Assembly: GCF_910589235.1 (NCBI RefSeq)
Contig: NC_060972.1
Location: 5,116,899 to 5,180,898 of the forward strand
Length of the DNA: 64,000 nt
Source: Vespa crabro
Lineage: Eukaryota > Arthropoda > Insecta > Hymenoptera > Vespidae
Direction: 5' to 3'
Of the stretch, positions 1-14,397 are shown piece by piece; the first letter of the stretch is position 1, and every line of letters starts with the position of its first letter. Under the pieces are notes generated by a model. It made no database searches and was not told the DNA's origin. It saw nothing but the letters and a program-made list of their open reading frames with translations. The translations under genes and the position numbers were made by a program.

Positions 1-270
1 GAAAGCATTATACAAGCGCACACATTTATACGTATGCTACAAAGATAAGATGAACGCTACGAAATGATGAGAAAAAGAAGGAGACGAAGGAGACAGTTAT
101 AAAAAGTCATTCCCTTCGCGATGCAAGGAACGATCTGCGTCGTTTTCTTCGCACACCCCACGAACAATTTCCTTTTCTCGGAACTCATGAACGCTGAAAA
201 AATCGTGTCGCCTTGAGCCGCTCGATAGGGGGAGACGAACCTTAGAAAAGGACCTCGATAACTTCGATCT

Positions 271-310
<40 letters not shown>

Positions 311-1366
311 CAACTTAGTCTTCCACCTTTGGACGATTCGAAATAAGACCGAGCCCTTTTCTAACGCCGACATACATTTCGGGTTATCTCTTTTTCTCGA
401 ATGAAAAATGAATTTCTTCTCTCGCTGTCACGAAAAGGAACATGGAGCGAAAAATAATCAGAAGCGTATCCATGCCACGAACGAAGCAAGAGAGAGAAAG
501 GACAGAATACTTATCCAAAGGTACAAAAATCCCTACGTTAAGGCGTCTCGAGGTGTTTAATGAACGCAGGCGAGACTCTTTCGCTCTCTATGGTCTAGCC
601 CGAAGGAGGATACGTGCGCGAGAAGCAGAGAGAGAGGGAGAGCGACGTTAATGGTATCCCCGGGCAGTTCGATCGATCTCTCATAGACGACGACTTTTGA
701 AAATGCTAAATGGGTCGAGCCGCCGGGCTTCGAACGATGAACGCACGATGAAATTGCAACTCCCATCGATAATTATTTCCCTATATTTCTGCGTCTTATC
801 TGAAACGCGATACTATTATTATCGGTGAAAATACCTAAAGAGATACGAATCTATGAGGTGATATACCGTAAAAGAAATAAAATTCTGTGCTAGTATGCTC
901 CAGGTTATATAATAATTACCACTGGTTTCGTTCATGCACAATTTTTTGCATGTTCGTTCGTCGAACGAAATTGTCGGCGAGTTGGTATATAAAAAAATGG
1001 TCGAATTAAGGAAATTTATTAGGTATGCGCGGACGAAAGAACTAACGAAATATCGGCGTTAATCGGCGATGTCAAAGGAATAGAAATAGAAGATCGAAAG
1101 GGGCTTAGTCGATTCGATGGGAAAGTCCATCGTTTAGCGTACCGAGTGGCGAGGAGGTGAAGGAGGACGCACGAAAGGATTTTATGCGATTTACGCCGCG
1201 GTCAGAACGCTCTCCGCATTGTTGGCCTTGTCAACTCTATACTCGCGCCTACGCGACATGTCCATGTGTCTTTTCGTTGTATTGAATTGCGCGCATCTGT
1301 GCCGTGTGAGCTCGGACGATGCACGTACGTGTCTGTGCAGGTAGATACGTACCTATCTAGATATAT

Positions 1367-1428
1367 GTACGTACATACGTAGGAGACATACGTAGGGACA
1401 TACGTAGAGACGTACATACATACATACA
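1367..1428 (+). repeat. Imperfect CATACGTAGnGA tandem repeat
   Basis: Three to four diverged copies of CATACGTAGGGA run into a CATA tract. The core TACGTA is palindromic. Confidence 0.7.
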
Positions 1429-2558
1429 CACAGTTATACCGTGTCATAGGTGTGTATCGACAAACTATCCAGGCAACCCCAACTGGATTAGGGCTTGGTG
1501 TGTACATACGCGAGCGTTCCTGCGCACACAACCGCAACGGATAATCCCATATAGCCGATTGACCGCCAATAAAATTTCCTTTCCTGTCCTCTCATTCTCC
1601 TCCATCATCTTTCGTCGCTACCGCGTTACAACCTCTCGGTCAGGAGGATTTTGCGACGCGACGCTGACTTGTACCATCTACTATCTATATCGATCGCCTA
1701 TTTCGATATCGAGATACGATACTTTCTTTCATCCGTAATCTCAAAATCTACCCTCTTCTTACGGCCTTTATTTTCTTATATCTTTCTCATATCTTTCTAA
1801 TATAATCCATTTCATTAGGGCTCTATTCGGTTTTCCTTATTGATTTCAAATGATAAATATTTCATAGTTCATTTATACAGCATTTTTTATTACTTTTCCT
1901 TAATCATAAGTGTGCTCTTTTGAAGACCCATCGTTTCTTATAATTTGAAAATCTCCCAAGACTTTCTCTCCTAGATAGACGATTCTTAACGAAAGTAAGA
2001 AAATGTCCGTGTATCGAACGATTTAAATTGTCGATCGAACAAGTTAGGCCTTTAATTATTACTACCCGTAGATAATCGTTCTATTTATTCGATACGAGCA
2101 ACGAAGCGTGACCACCGAAGTGGAGATGCCATCTATGATCTCCTCTTTCCCACGGGATACTACTCTGCGTGCTGATCGCATTAACTCCACTATAGTCGAA
2201 GCCCAACCCTCTTATCACTCCTCGCCACCTCTGGCGAACACGTTTTCCGCATAGCCAATATTAACCCCCGTCCTCTCTCTCTCTCTCCCTCTTCCTCTTC
2301 TCTCTACGAGAGCCAGCCGTACACCCTTTAGCAAATAATCGAACGAGAAGTGTCTCATGGTATCGATTAAAATGCTCACTCGAATCTTTATTCGCCTCCT
2401 TACGAAATTGATATTTCAATTCGTAGAATGTAAACTTTAGCAGAAGTGTCTGCGGATTCGTTCGAACACGTAATGGACAGGTTTCGCTCGATTATTTGTA
2501 AAATGCAATATCTACTTATCGCAATTGGGTTCGCCAATGTTCTCGTTAATTGTCGATT

Positions 2559-2622
2559 GCACGCCCGATACTGCACGCCCGATACTGCACGCCCGATACT
2601 GCACGCCCGATACTGCACGCCC
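2559..2622 (+). repeat. 14-bp minisatellite
   Basis: About four and a half head-to-tail copies of GCACGCCCGATACT, with starts spaced exactly 14 bp apart and almost no divergence between copies. Such identity suggests recent expansion. The copies are directly adjacent, so this is not a CRISPR array. Confidence 0.95.
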
Positions 2623-4937
2623 GAATGATATAATTAAAAAGTTATCTACGCATGGACGTGTACTTAATTAAATTATCCGTAAATATGGCAGAGAAGTAGA
2701 TATGAGTTAAAGAGTCGCGCGTAGTTGATATTGGAGATTGATATTTCATCGTAACTCACTTCCCTCCCCGATGAGAATTCTAGGAAGCTTTCGAACTCTA
2801 TGAATTTCTTATACTCCTTCAAAGTTTCTCCGGAAGAGCAACGAGTTTTCTCTTCTATCGTACGTACCGATAATTCTTTTTCAGCCGTATGGCTCAAAAT
2901 ACTCGGCGGAGAGAAAATTTCGCGTAGACGAAATTTAACGAAATAATAAGTAATAACATAGTTCTCGTAGATTCGTTTCGTTGTCCTGAAAGAAAGAGAC
3001 AAATAGAAAGGAGAGAAAAGCAAGAGTGGAGCCGCGCTTTCGATAGATATACTCCGGTAGATATTCTTCGCCGAGATATACTCCGGCTTGCTCGCAACAT
3101 CCTACGAAGTTTTTTATGCCGAAGCGACTTAATTGCCTTTAATCAATTGAAAACTTTTCGGAATGCGAAATATTACCATCACCAATGGTCATTCCAGGTG
3201 GAAAGCAGCCGCTAAATGTCGGCTCTAACGAACGCTCCTGTAACAACGCCTAAGAGAAATGTCTAAAATTTCTCATAACACGTAGAACAAAATAAGAATC
3301 CACCGATTAACTCGAAAGTGATAATAATTGAAGCGTTTGATTGACTGATAAGACGTGACGTTTGCTAATAAAAAAACGTACTTTGAGAATCAATACGACA
3401 ACTTTTTATTATTATGCGACTGCTTTGCTTTCCTTCATTTCTTTTACTTATAACGAATTGATCGAGCCTAGAGTTACGAGCTGATCTCAAACTCAATTTT
3501 CAGTTTACCTATCGACAATTGGAGAATTCCGCAGTACTTGGATCGTGTTAAGCTATGAAACGTCGAGTATCCTGATGTACCGTGATGTAATTACATTTCG
3601 GAGTACCATTAATTTTTGCATTCGTTACGAGCTCGCATTAACGTCCTACTCATTTCCAGCACACGCCACTATATAACACCATCCTACATTTCGCATCATC
3701 GATTAATTCCTTCCGGCCGAATCTATTACTACGTGTTGTTACATCGGAAATTACATTTTTTTTTTTAGTCACGACCGATTTCTTTACTCCTTCAAATTAT
3801 TTTCCCTTCATACGGATACATTCTCTCCGACATATAACGCTATAATAAATTTCGCTTAGAGAGAATTTTAAAGGGCGCCTACGGAGGTATTGTGCTAGCC
3901 CCTTTAGTTTTAAAATTACTAAAGAGGCAAATAAAATCCCGCGGTGCTTGAAATATGTCTAACTTTGTTCGAGTTAATACGAAATGTCAAATCTTCTATA
4001 ATTCATTTGCGCGTTCGTACCAGCCTAAGATAGGGAAAATCACGAAATCCGTTTGACTTTCGAAAATATTATTTCGAGCCGAGTTCTCCTTTTCGAATGA
4101 AAATACTCTACGGAGGTAGAGTCTCGTTAACGACTCGGTATCGGAGCGCAAACGCGCGTGCATCGATTTTTAAGAAACTTTTTTTTTCTTTTGGGTTGCA
4201 CGCATAGCGCAGATGTTTGGAAAAGTATAGCGTAGAATTTAATATATGTTCGATTTTATCACGTGAAATGAAACTCTAATAGTTGCGGTACGGATGCATA
4301 ATAATTTCATCGGAAATAAACGTGGCACGTTTTTAGGACGAACAATCCACGGAGGTTAGTTGACGTTAAAACGAAAAATTTGCCGAATCTTCCTCGATCG
4401 GTTTCATTTGGCGATACATTGATCGCTGGATCTCCGGTAATAATGATTCGATGCTTCGTTACCATTGTTTAACGATTCAACCACAGCGACTCTGATCAAA
4501 CTCGATCGTTCTATTACCTAAAATAACATTAATTTCCGCTTTGCGCGAAATCGTAACGATTGAAACGTAAACTCTACACCTGTATCTCCATATTATGTTA
4601 CGATATTTGCGGAACAATAGCCAAAATTATCGGTCCCTTTCTACAGCGTCCACCTTCTCCTCTATCGCGTTCCTCCTATAGGCGCGTTAATTCGAAAAAA
4701 GCGATGAACAATTCCAGGTGCGCTTTAACGAAGGCAAAACTTCCCTTTCGTCTCGAAGAGAGAAGATCGAAAGAAAGGAGAGCGAAATAGGATCCCATCT
4801 CGAAGAAAAACGAGCCGTACGAGCTCGAGAAAAAGCATTCGATTTACGACGTCGATGTGCACTCGACGATACGACGTGGAATCGGCGAGGATCGCGGTAT
4901 CGTACGTAGAAGAATATAAAGAGAGAGATAGAGGGAG

Positions 4938-4972
<35 letters not shown>

Positions 4973-5997
4973 AGAAAAGGAGAAGAAAGGAGAAGGAAAG
5001 GATTTAGAACGGATGGGGCTGTTGGAAAGGAATTACATCCTACATATACCGCGTTTATGGAACGCACTTACATAAGTCCAGCGATTGCAGTTTAAACGGG
5101 AGACACGTTTTTGGTAGTCTCTATTCTCGTAGAAAGGAACATTAACGAAGAAAAAGCAAAACCAAAAGGAGAAACGATCGGCTGATACAGCTGCCGTCTC
5201 GGCCCACCGAATCCTCCAACAAAATATATATTCCTACGTGAGCTTATGGATGGCTGCTTGTAGCGAATCGACCAACCAACTCTCTATATACCTACGTGCC
5301 GTACATTACGTATATAAAAGACAGAGAGAAATACATACTCACGTATTTCTACCTTGGTAGAAGATTGCACGTGCGAGTCTACGGACATAGACGCATACGT
5401 ATGTGTATGCCATGGCAATTGGGTAATGGGCGATTTAACACGAGCCATCAGATAAGGACGGGACAAGGAGGTGCAGGAATTCACGATTTTGCGCGACTGC
5501 CGTTCGTTGGAGGAAGGAAGCAAGAAAGTAAAGCAGAAAAGAAAGAACAGATAGGAGAAATGAGAGAGAATCACCAGGAGCCTGGAAAAACTCTCCTGAT
5601 TGGCGAGGCCATCCCTTTACTTCCCCCGACCCTCCATCTATCTCGATTCCTTTTTCCCATCTCTCTCCTTTCTCCTTTTTTCCTTCTTTCGTTTGTTCAA
5701 AACGATTTTCGAGAAGATAAAAACAAAACGACAGAACGGGGAAATGACAAAGCCGCGGTGACGCCTATTACGCTATTAACATTTATTTCGTTCGTGAAAA
5801 TGTTTCGAGTTTGAAATAAGAAAGAAAAAAGTAAACGTAGAGAAATGTCACCTACGAGACGTCGTTTTTTCGCGAGTGGACTTTCCTACTACGTTTAACT
5901 CTCTGTAAGATCAAATCCAACGAGATTTTCATTAATCTATCGATCGTGGCGTTTAACGAAACCCCATTCTCGAATCGAATTTGGAATTGACGGCGCC

Positions 5998-6039
<42 letters not shown>

Positions 6040-8732
6040 GTAAACGGTCCATAAGATAAATACTTGGCAGATCCGAGAGTAATACGGCGAATGTTCCGCG
6101 TACGAACAGGCGGATCCGACAGCGCGTTTTCTACGTATGTAAGTCCACGCTTTCCAGCTCGCCGGCGCTATTTTGCATCGATTTACATAACGGAGGATAA
6201 AATGGTCGGTGGTACAGGGAGCTGCTATTGTTGAAACGGTCTCTGAATTATATTTTCGGGCTGGTCCGTGGTCCGAAGGGAAAGGAGGGTGGAATAGAGG
6301 GGAGACTGGACAGCGGTTATATTCACATTCAAATATTTTTCGTAATGCCATCTCGACTGGACGCGCAGTGTCAACCTCTGGGCACAATACGAGTCGTGTC
6401 TCTCGCTTTTCCCCGAGAAAGAAAACTAGATGGGCGGAACTAAAAGAGTACGAGAATAAAGTGTACTCGGTGTATTCGGTCCTTTTTAGAAAAATTCATT
6501 TTCCCCTTTCCAAGGAGGTTTGTCTTAAAACACCGCTTCCCCGGCCATGGAAAGAATAGAAAGTTATATTTGATTGTGAGAGTTTAATGAAAGATTCGAA
6601 GATTGGAAAAAAAGAAAGAAGCGCATTGTTTCACCGATGCTTCCTCCCTTTCTCCAGAGAAGGGAGAAGGCGTTCGATAAATCTCATCGAGCGTGACATT
6701 TTGTTCTTCTTCGCTCCGCGTACGGCGCGTTGCCTTTTTAAGAAATATCTTTCCGCCATATCGGAATACGGACATAAATTAGCCAAAATCACCACGTAAT
6801 CGTGCTTTTTTGCGACGCGTATATTTATTTCATCCTGCCGTATCGCGTTATTCATGAATTTTCATGGTCTTATAATTGCAAGACTTCTAAAGAGAGATAC
6901 GATAACGCGTTTGCGTTACGTACGAAAACAAAAGAGCTTTGAGCTTTTTTCCGTATCCGGTAAAAAGTCCGTTATATCTTTTATATACTCATTTATCCTT
7001 TCCTCTGGATCAATGTGGAAAATATTTTTTTCTTACTTTTAGCGATTAGAAGCGCAAACCAAGGCAAATCTCGCAAGAGAAAAGATTTTCTGAGATACGT
7101 TCGTACACTCTTCCCTCTCGAGTTATTCCCTCTCGAGTTGGTCGATAAACCGAGCTCTCTACGCGAGCGACCGAACGGCTCTCGAAGCCGTGGGATTCGT
7201 AAATTTCGCCATATCTCTCGTATTTTGGGAGCACATAGAATACGAGTATAAGTGCACGAAGGAACCAGGACGTAGGCTTACCCGTATCTCCATCGAAGAA
7301 TATAACGAAAGAATCTTCGGGCTATATCGCGTCGGCTTGTAAGATATTAGAATAAGCCGAGTTGGTGGTGGGGGGGGGGGGGGGAGGAGTGCGATAAAGA
7401 TGCCGTATATTAAGAAATGACGAGTTAAAGCCGGTAAGGAGAAACTAGAAAAGAAGTCAAGAGGACCAAGGACGAGAGAAAATAAGCGAGAAAACGAGAA
7501 AAGGAGCGAGTATATAGCGTCAGAGAGTAACGCGGCTCTAACTGACCCGAATCCTAGCATGCTGGAACGAGCGAGCTGGAAATTTGCTGGCGTTAGGAAA
7601 AGCTTCGCTGGCGCTTCAAGGAAATACGAGAAAAATACCACGAGAAATTTAAAGAACTCTGCGACCCTCTCCCCGTCACCTACTCTCTTATCTTTGTCCT
7701 TCTCTTATCATTTCTCTTTCTCGTTTGCTCGGCCACAATGATGATGGGCACAGACATCGATCATTCGATTTGCGTCGTCTTTTTATCTTTAATTTCTTAT
7801 TCCTCTCGCGATCGACAGCGACGTCCCTTTCTAATGTCAATTAATTACTATCTTTGAGTATGGCTAATCCTAGACCAAATGAGGAGCCGTTTGGATAGTC
7901 GATGGTATTAGTGTAACATTAGGCTTATGTTCGTTAAGCTGTAATCTGTCATAAAGCACTGATTATGGATATAACACTGTGTCGCGATCAGTTGTACGTC
8001 CATACATATGTATCTACGTTTATATAAAGATACGATAGCTAATCGGTGCAAAATGATGATGATCGGCTGACTTGGCATCGAACGAAATCTTTTTATCGAT
8101 TAAATACGCACTATATAAAACGCACTATATATGTACTCACGTGTTCTCTTTTTCCAACGAAATGGGCTTATTAAATTCCTCTTGCAATCTTGATTGTGTG
8201 CGTGATGCGTCTCTATCGCGAATTAACGTACTACGATGTTTGGAAAAATCATCGGCTCTCTTGCTTAAACGATGGATATAGACGAATTCTCGAACAAGTT
8301 CCGATAATTCCAGCTAGCTAGATACAGCTAGGTATATAGATATGTATTAACGAATATAGATATGTATGCGTGCAGAGAACGTCGATGGGCAAAACTCCTT
8401 TTCACACTTTCTCGCCTACGCTACGGACGAGTTATTGGCAGCGACGAATATACAGATCCGTTTTACGAGACGGTCGACCGTATAATGTACGCGCGCGAGT
8501 TTATTGCTAGATACGATGTTGCTCCGAGTTTATCCTCTCATACGCGAGATCTATTGAACTAAACGTCCTTGCTTTTTCTTATGTTTACAACAACGTGTTG
8601 TTGTCGTCGTCATCGTCGTTATCTATCCGAAACGTTTCTATTAATTCAACTTTTAAACTTACATGTCCTCTAAACTCTAGATTCCAAATTTTGTCCTTAC
8701 TTTGATGAGATCAAATAAATGGTTGAAGGAAC

Positions 8733-8763
<31 letters not shown>

Positions 8764-11376
8764 GGAGAGGGAAGGAAATCTTCCGTGGAATTAATGGAAA
8801 TTAGGATTTTGCAAAGTAAGTGAAATAATAACGTTGAAGAAGAATGAAAAAAGTTAACAAAAGTAATTGCTATTAAATTATTCTTTATTTGCATTAGGGT
8901 GTTGGTTTTTGTAATAAAAAACGATTAAAAGAGCAATGCAAAGATCCATCTGGAAAATATGGAGGAATAAGTAAAACGACGGAATGAGTTAAGAGAAAAA
9001 AGATATAATTTCGTATAATTTTTTTTACGTTTGTTTTGGCACGACTAGAAAAAAAAAACTTTCCTATGAAAATATCACGAGCAAAGTTTCATTCTTTCTT
9101 TTCCTTGCACCCGGAAATATCGTTAGAATTGTTGCCAATTACGTGCTTCTGTTTTCAGGAAAGAATAAAAGAGAATCAATACGGAATAAAAGGAGAAGAA
9201 TACGATTATGCGAAAAGAGAGAAACGTTGGTTGAATGCGTAATAGGTTCTCTTAACGCGATAGCGTTTCGTTATTCGTCGAAAGACAAGTCCTGGATATC
9301 CGCTGTCAAGGAAACACGTAGTACTGACGAAGAAAGAGAGCAAACAAATTGCGAATGAATTAGAAGGAGCCACAGATGCGTGCTAAATTCCGTGTAACAA
9401 ACAAAAAAAGGGGGAAAGAGAGAGAGAGAGAGAGAAAGAGATGGAAGAAAGGAGAAAAGAGAAGCACGCGAAAAAAGAAAATTTTTTCGCTTTCCGGACG
9501 AATTATTCGCGTGTAAAGCAAAAATTCTCCGAGTTTTATCATAAATTTGCAGAAGAACAAAAAGACATTAGCGAAGCTCTGCGAAAACGAAAAGCATTTT
9601 TGAAAATTTATCGGAAAATACCAACGGAATTTCTAAGGAATAACTTTGACGAAAATCGACAATTTTTTTTTAAACAATTCGCAGAACGAAAAATAAAGGC
9701 AAAACGTAAAAATAAAAAATACGTGGACATAGAAAAGAAATAGTGACGTGTAGCGTAACCATTTCGGTGCTTTCGAAAAGCTTTAACATCGCTCGAATTT
9801 CATTTCAACCTCGACGTTTGGTTAAGTCTATAGAAATTCGTTCGCCGTGGATAGTTCTTTATCTTTTCTTTTTTGTTTTTTTCCTTTTTTTGAAATAATC
9901 AAATATAGAGATATCGAAGGGAAACATAGTAAAACTGTAAATTTATTTCTAATATCATCCGTCCTTGAGCGAAAGCTATGATAAAGCTTCGATAAAAGAT
10001 AAACGAAGGTATACAAAAGGCTGGAAGAGGATACGTAGAGGACACGAGGAGGGGATCAAAGGAAGGAGTAGGGGGAAGACCGAAGGGTCTCTACGCTCGA
10101 TAGTCAAGAGCGTAGAACGTTATCCGTGTCACGTTTCTCTTTAATTGCGTTTGTTTCGAACGTGTACGTGAAGGCCGTGGAGGAAGAGGAGACAAGGGTG
10201 GCCGCCATATTCGCCACGGTCCAAGCGGTCGGCTAGTTCCTGAGTACTTACTACGTTCGTACTATAGACATGGATGACCTGGATCCGACAATGAGATCGT
10301 ATCCGCGTTAAAAGAGCTTGCATTAGAAAACCGATACTAATTACACCTAATGTAGTTACGTTCACCGAGTTAAATTATACTTATCTTCAATTACTTATAG
10401 AGACTGTGGCATTTTAACGACAACACCCACCAAGTATCCATGTTTTTACGGACTTTCGAGAGTTCACTTGGCGTACAACTACGCTGATATAGAAGCGCGA
10501 CGGTTTAAAACGAACACAATTTTACCAGAAACGACATCGTTCGGCCCATTGCGAAGCACGTCAACGAAAACCAATGGCAATTCACCATCGCTCCTATACC
10601 TTTCAAGCTATGTGTTCTGGCTATCTATGCAGCTATGTACCCAGTTAGATAGGCATACGCGCTCATTCGAGAACCCATCGTCCAACGTCGATGTTATCTT
10701 TTTCCCTTTTGAGATCGAATATCGGTCAATTCGAAATCCACGCGAAACGTGCACACGAATCGATTCCACGATAGATTCTGTATGTTTGTTCGCTCGTTCC
10801 GGCGATTTCTAAAAAAGCTATATACATGTATAAAATAGCCCACTTACATGATATCATGTAACGTACCTTTAAAGAGCATATAATAGTTACGAATCATAAA
10901 ATATGACGGAGCATATCTTTCTTTTGCAATATTCTCTAGAACGAAGATGTAGAAACCAACGTGTACATATGCTGACTAAGTCTTGGATGTGTTTAGTATT
11001 GTGGTCAGATCGGCTATTTCGGGAGTTGTGGAACAGAGAGAGAGAGAGGGGGGGGGGAGAGACTTGTACCGATTATCGAAGCTACCAGGAGCGATTACCG
11101 GACGCATCGAATCGGAGGTGCGAGCAACTGTTTGTACGCTAACTAGCCGAGGATCTGGAGAATCGTTGCCGTTAGAGGATTTTCACAGGTACAGTTAATT
11201 CGGCCATCATTTGATTAACGTGTAATTAACGATATTTCTTCATTTTCACGTATCACGTGGCATTTCACGTATCATTGTGCCGTGCGAGCTCTAGATTATC
11301 GAAAAATAAAATAATTAAATAGAAATAAATTGTATACCTATATATATCACTACTATCCATTATTAAAGACATACAT

Positions 11377-11419
<43 letters not shown>

Positions 11420-13286
11420 GATAGGAAATCATTTTTATTGGGTACAGTAGAATGGAACGAGCACGTATATCGAAATGGAAATTGTATTAATTTCAATACT
11501 TTCGATATTGTTGCAGCGGTACAATACGAACGAATAAGAAAACCTATAGAAATATATAATTCCAATTGTCAGTATTTGTTTATTGTAACATTATAATATT
11601 ATAGTGAACATAAAATGTTGATTTTGATAGCAAGTAAGATAATAACAAGACAAATGTATTAGGATTCGAAATTGATTAAAAAATTGTTTTCCCAAAACTT
11701 TTTGGCGTAAAAAAAGATAAGAATGGTTATCAAAAGTAAATCGATAGTTGAGAGGTTTCAACGCTACATATTCAACGTACATACCAAAGATGATGAATTA
11801 TTATTAATCTCAGGAATCAGAATACGTAGTCAGATTATGATCAACGTTGCAAAGTTGCATAATGATCGCTATCGTTTACCAATACAACAAGCAATCCTAA
11901 TATCATTATAATTTACAAATGCTTACAGCAAATTTATTAATGCCCTACGTTATTCTGTCGGCCCATTCGAAACGTTCGGCAAACGAAAGGATTGACTTAA
12001 GATTTTCTTACGAATTACTTAGAATCATATTATTTCATCTATCGATACCGACAGAGTTAATATATGGACGGAGATTAAAGCATAAATTTCTTTTTCTGAG
12101 CGTGTCGGTTGAAAAGGCAAACGGTAAAGACGCTTTCCTACTCCGAGTCACGTCGAGTCGACAATGACGAATGATCCACTATGGGAGGACATAGCGTTCC
12201 ATGTTAATCCTCTTCGTTCAAAAGTTCCTACGTATATCTATAGATATGTACGATGAACAGCGAAAGGAGGAGAAATCCGGCGGACAGAGAACGAACCGAA
12301 GACCGACCGCGTACTTTGTAAAGACGCGAGCATTCCCTTCTCATTCCAATGTGTCCCGTTAACAATTTGCAAACGCATTAATATCATTCGGTCTTCCTAC
12401 CTATTACAATCATCGCGAACTCTCATCTAGCCACCATCATTCAATTACAAGAGGAGACCGTCAACTTTCTTTCTCTCTCTCTCTCTCTCTCTACGTACCA
12501 TCACAATCGATCGAAAATTTTCATAAAGCATCTCAAGATCTTAAGTATGGAAAACGAGAGAAAAAATCCTGGGAGCGAAGGAGTCAGTGTTAAAAAAACG
12601 TTCACGATTATTGATCCGAAGATAAGAAGTAAAAGGAAGAAAGAAGAAACGAAAGGCAAGCGGACGTATTTCGTTCTCAAGGTAAGTATACATCGAGAGT
12701 TCAATCGGATGAGCAGTGAACCGATTACGAGTTAATCGTTCCCTTTCTTTCTTTTATTCGTTCCTTGCTGGCTTCCTTCCTTCGATAGGGCGGAAAGCTC
12801 GAAAGAAAAAGCACTCGTTGAAAAAACCAAAGTTAAATTCCTGTCTGACCGTCGCTAGTCGAAGCGAATAAAAGTTTCTTTGCCGCTGATACTTATCCCA
12901 GTTCTACACATTCGTATATGTACGTATGCCGTGTGGCGAGATGATATTGGTAAGATCTTGAGAGAGATAGCGATGGTGGTGGTAGTAGGTAGTAGTGGTG
13001 GTGGTGGCTCTGATTCAAGAAGGAGAATGAAAAGGCGAAGGAGGCCCGGATTAAAGGAGTACCAACTTACTAGCAATGTCCGTTCGCTTTCTCGCTCAAA
13101 CGATTATACTTTTGCACCGATAATATATCAGCCGATAATGGCCCGAGATCTTTCTCTCTCGAGCCGGTTCTGCAACGACAGGGCAATGGACGTGCGAGCT
13201 CTTTCGAAAGGCTCTCGCGACCAATTGACCAATGTAGTCGGGAAGGAAATGGGATCTTCTCTTTTTACCAGTTCGATCGTTGAATT

Positions 13287-13330
13287 GCCGCCGCCGCCGC
13301 CGCCGCCGCCGCCGCAGCCGTCGTCGCCGC
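13287..13330 (+). repeat. (CCG)n trinucleotide repeat
   Basis: About nine CCG units followed by interrupted CAGCCGTCGTCGCCG. Open frames over it on both strands (poly-Pro, poly-Arg, poly-Ala) are by-products of the repeat. Confidence 0.95.
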
Positions 13331-14359
13331 ATTGATCCTTTTAACTGCCCTCTCATTCTTTCCTTTACGTATTTTCCTCTTGTTGGACCGATAGATAGTA
13401 AAAATCAAACAAATATATCCTACGTTTCGATATGGAAAGTATCGTTTACCCACGTATATATTTTCAAAGTACTCGTACCATAGTCATGCGTTAATTAATG
13501 GATACTTGTGTAATAAAAAGAAAAAAAAACTCTTAATTAGGGCTTATTAAATCACAATCTAATGGAAAAAATATAAGTCGAAAATTCCACCCGTTATCCT
13601 TTTATTTCTTTCTCTCTCCCTTTCGCTTCTTTAACTTGTTTCACCTTCTCGAAGCTTTTTCTCGACGTTTACGTTTTAAGGGATGATTGCAATCAAAGTT
13701 AAAGAGAAAGAGTAAAAGCTTTCTCGCGATAGATACAATCTTTTTGGCGTATACAAAACGCGAACGTAAGATTTTTTGGCGAAAAAACGTCCTTGCTGCA
13801 ATTACGTTATACTTGTCTTCGTGCAAGGTTTGAATCTATTCTCAATGCTTAAAACTTGTTTATTCGTCGAGCCTGACTCGATCGTGCTCTTTTCGAAAAA
13901 GTTGCTGCGATGGCTTTTCTTAATCAATCTATATAAAAAGAAAAGTCAATCTGATTAAAAATTTCTCTTTGAGAGAAACTTTCGCAAATACTTTTCTTCT
14001 CCTGTCTCTCTCTCTCTCTCTCTAGTTTGTCCCCTATAGGAAAACAAGGATTTTGTCGAGCCTCGAATAACGAAAGTAACTTTTTTTCTCTCTTTTATTT
14101 GACCTAGGTCCGTCACTCTTTTTCTAAATACCTCAATCCTCGAGCCTTTTTCTTTCTCAAGTTTTATCGGCTCGTATTGTTAGTCTCCTTATTCTTCTCG
14201 TCGAAACAACCTCGGTCCATCTTCTCCTTGTGCGAACTCGTTCCCCATTAATGCCTCGGACGAATGCGACTCTTAAGATGGATCGTCGAGGGCTGCTGTG
14301 ATGAAGAAGCTAAGAGAAAATGAGAGGATGAAAGCGAGTCAAAAGAAAATGGGAAATGG

Positions 14360-14397
<38 letters not shown>

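Larger units (their letters stand above)
1..10000. other. Non-coding stretch, left edge
   Basis: No exon was recognised. Features are microsatellites: (CT)n at 279-308, (GA)n at 4920-4980, 6000-6036, 8732-8770 and 9417-9440, and a run of 15 G at 7370-7384. There is an ACATACGTAG-type imperfect repeat at 1367-1428 and a 14-bp minisatellite at 2559-2622. It is probably part of the large intron downstream of the receptor exon at 38443-38509, or intergenic. Confidence 0.5.

Noticed and set aside
2559..2622. Regular short repeats considered as a CRISPR array
   Set aside because: The units are contiguous with no spacers, and the genome is eukaryotic.
5296..5814. 172-aa plus-strand open frame
   Set aside because: No recognisable domain; composition follows the local purine-rich DNA, and there are no splice or start features.
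10141..10365. Codon-like segment near 10167-10235
   Set aside because: Both strands give short frames ending in stops without convincing splice sites.
12547..12735. Plus-strand frame with a good GTAAGTAT donor inside
   Set aside because: A Lys-rich peptide without family resemblance; no partner exon could be found.
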